Assembly (NCBI RefSeq): GCF_018991925.1
Contig: NW_024738608.1
Location: 865,026 to 929,025 of the forward strand
Direction of reading: 5' to 3'
From: Homarus americanus
Lineage: Eukaryota > Arthropoda > Malacostraca > Decapoda > Nephropidae
DNA: 64,000 bases
The notes beneath the pieces were generated by a model that had not been told where the DNA came from, searched no databases, and saw nothing but the letters and a program-made list of their open reading frames with translations. Below are positions 63,401-64,000 of the stretch, in pieces. Made by a program: the position numbers and the translations under genes. Within the stretch, counting starts at the first letter, position 1; each line of letters starts with the position of its first letter.

Positions 63401-64000
63401 ACATATACACCTTTGCTTTTCAGACGTGTTAAGGTCCTCTCCTGGGGTCGGTGCAGGTCACCTGGTCCTTGTGACAAGTTCTTCAAATCTGGATTCCATA
63501 GGAAATTTAGTAGTAAGAGATCTAGATATTGTTTATATGAAAGTTGTTTTCCTTCCTGGTCTAGCATCTTCAAGAAGGGGCAAAAAATTTATGTCCTTCA
63601 GTTTCTCTCTTGAATGGACAAATCTTCAACCAATTTCAATAGTCTTATGCACCTGAGAAGAAAACTCTTCACTTCAAGCCTAAACGTGTATCTTTCCCCG
63701 CGCGGAAGGAAGTCCATGTTCCTCCGGTTAAGGTTGTCAATTAGTATTTTAAAATTGCAACCACCTTAAATAAGAAGCAATAATCACAGAACTAAGGAAG
63801 GGGTCACTAAAAGTTAATAGAAGTGATCAGGGTTACAGAGTCACATGACCTAAGGGAGATCACTTGTTCATTGGCTTTCTCGAGGGGAATGTTCCTGTCC
63901 TCAGTCCAACAACAAGGGTCCTGGACATTTGCCAAGATCTTTATTGGCAGATAACTCCCAGCGAATGAGTCGTCTGTGAGCTGCGAGGCACTAGAGAGCG
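63401..64000 (+). mobile_element. DIRS-like element relic: tyrosine-recombinase-like domain, cut by window edge
   Basis: The + frame at 63426-63656 reads GHLVLVTSSSNLDSIGNL and, after a short gap, VVFLPGLASSRRGKKFMSFS. DIRS tyrosine recombinases have W-DLxxVLxxL then LLxKxxFLxALASxxRxSExHAL at the first catalytic arginine. Here the LASSRRG arginine is kept, while the S-E-hxxL part has become KKFMSFS. Further blocks are out of frame: FSRGMFLSSVQQQ near 63880 could match the later conserved region. The domain runs to the last base, so the catalytic tyrosine, if present, lies outside. Confidence 0.45.

Noticed and set aside
63355..63573. Minus-strand 72-codon frame over the recombinase-like region
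   Set aside because: It is antisense to the better-supported + strand DIRS-like reading and shows no recognised motif.

Overview
The window reads as repeat-dominated, non-coding nuclear DNA from an animal, most likely a decapod crustacean or a close arthropod relative (inference, no search run). The grounds are the very high density of di-, tri- and tetranucleotide microsatellites, dozens of minisatellites, an array built on the arthropod telomeric pentamer CCTAA/TTAGG, several decayed LINE fragments, a probable DIRS-type tyrosine-recombinase element, and a dispersed tRNA-headed SINE-like family. I find no operon, no intact host gene, no convincing host exon and no genuine RNA gene. By a rough tally of my own coordinates about 30 percent of the window is tandem repeat. 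The long open frames are by-products of repeats that lack stop codons.

Layout. 0-7.4 kb: a G-rich minisatellite at the left edge, two (AT)n tracts around a palindrome-bearing island, a SINE copy, the 3' end of LINE-A (copy A1), a GGTGGT/GGTA array, and an AT-rich block holding several copies of a dispersed motif (called M here). 7.4-15.7 kb: a second LINE-A tail, purine/pyrimidine tracts, two SINE copies flanking an endonuclease relic of an RTE-like LINE, a minisatellite full of splice-donor-like sequence, and a 185-bp (AT)n. 15.7-25.4 kb: tetranucleotide microsatellites, a CCA array split by a LINE-A tail (A3), and arrays with units of about 77, 20, 17 and 56 bp. 25.4-31.4 kb: a 5.3-kb minisatellite almost lacking G on the + strand, followed by a G-rich array, so strand composition flips. 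32.1-33.0 kb: LINE-A copy A4, in which a 27-bp piece of the coding region has expanded to 15 tandem copies. 35-45 kb: long (GT)n tracts, a cluster of minisatellites (about 13, 45, 45 and 18 bp), a LINE-C relic, and (TAA)n. 46-48.5 kb: a 2.5-kb minisatellite of about 22-bp units. 50-57 kb: a LINE-B 3' end, a 46-bp array with a three-unit higher-order pattern, a 24-bp array, a SINE, a minisatellite that reverses orientation part-way, and the CCTAA composite array. 57-64 kb: long (GT)n, (GA)n, (ATT)n and (AT)n tracts, a SINE with a clear tRNA-like head, and a decayed DIRS-like element (gag-like, then tyrosine-recombinase-like) running off the right edge.

The strongest biological signals are relations between repeats: a minisatellite born inside a LINE coding region, a SINE family seen at six sites, a dispersed motif of about 55 bp on both strands, and several sequence-unrelated minisatellites that share a unit length near 45 bp. 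Family assignments for the mobile-element relics come from recognising conserved protein strings by eye. Repeat boundaries are good to a few bases. Homopolymer-run variation inside the C-rich arrays may partly be sequencing error.
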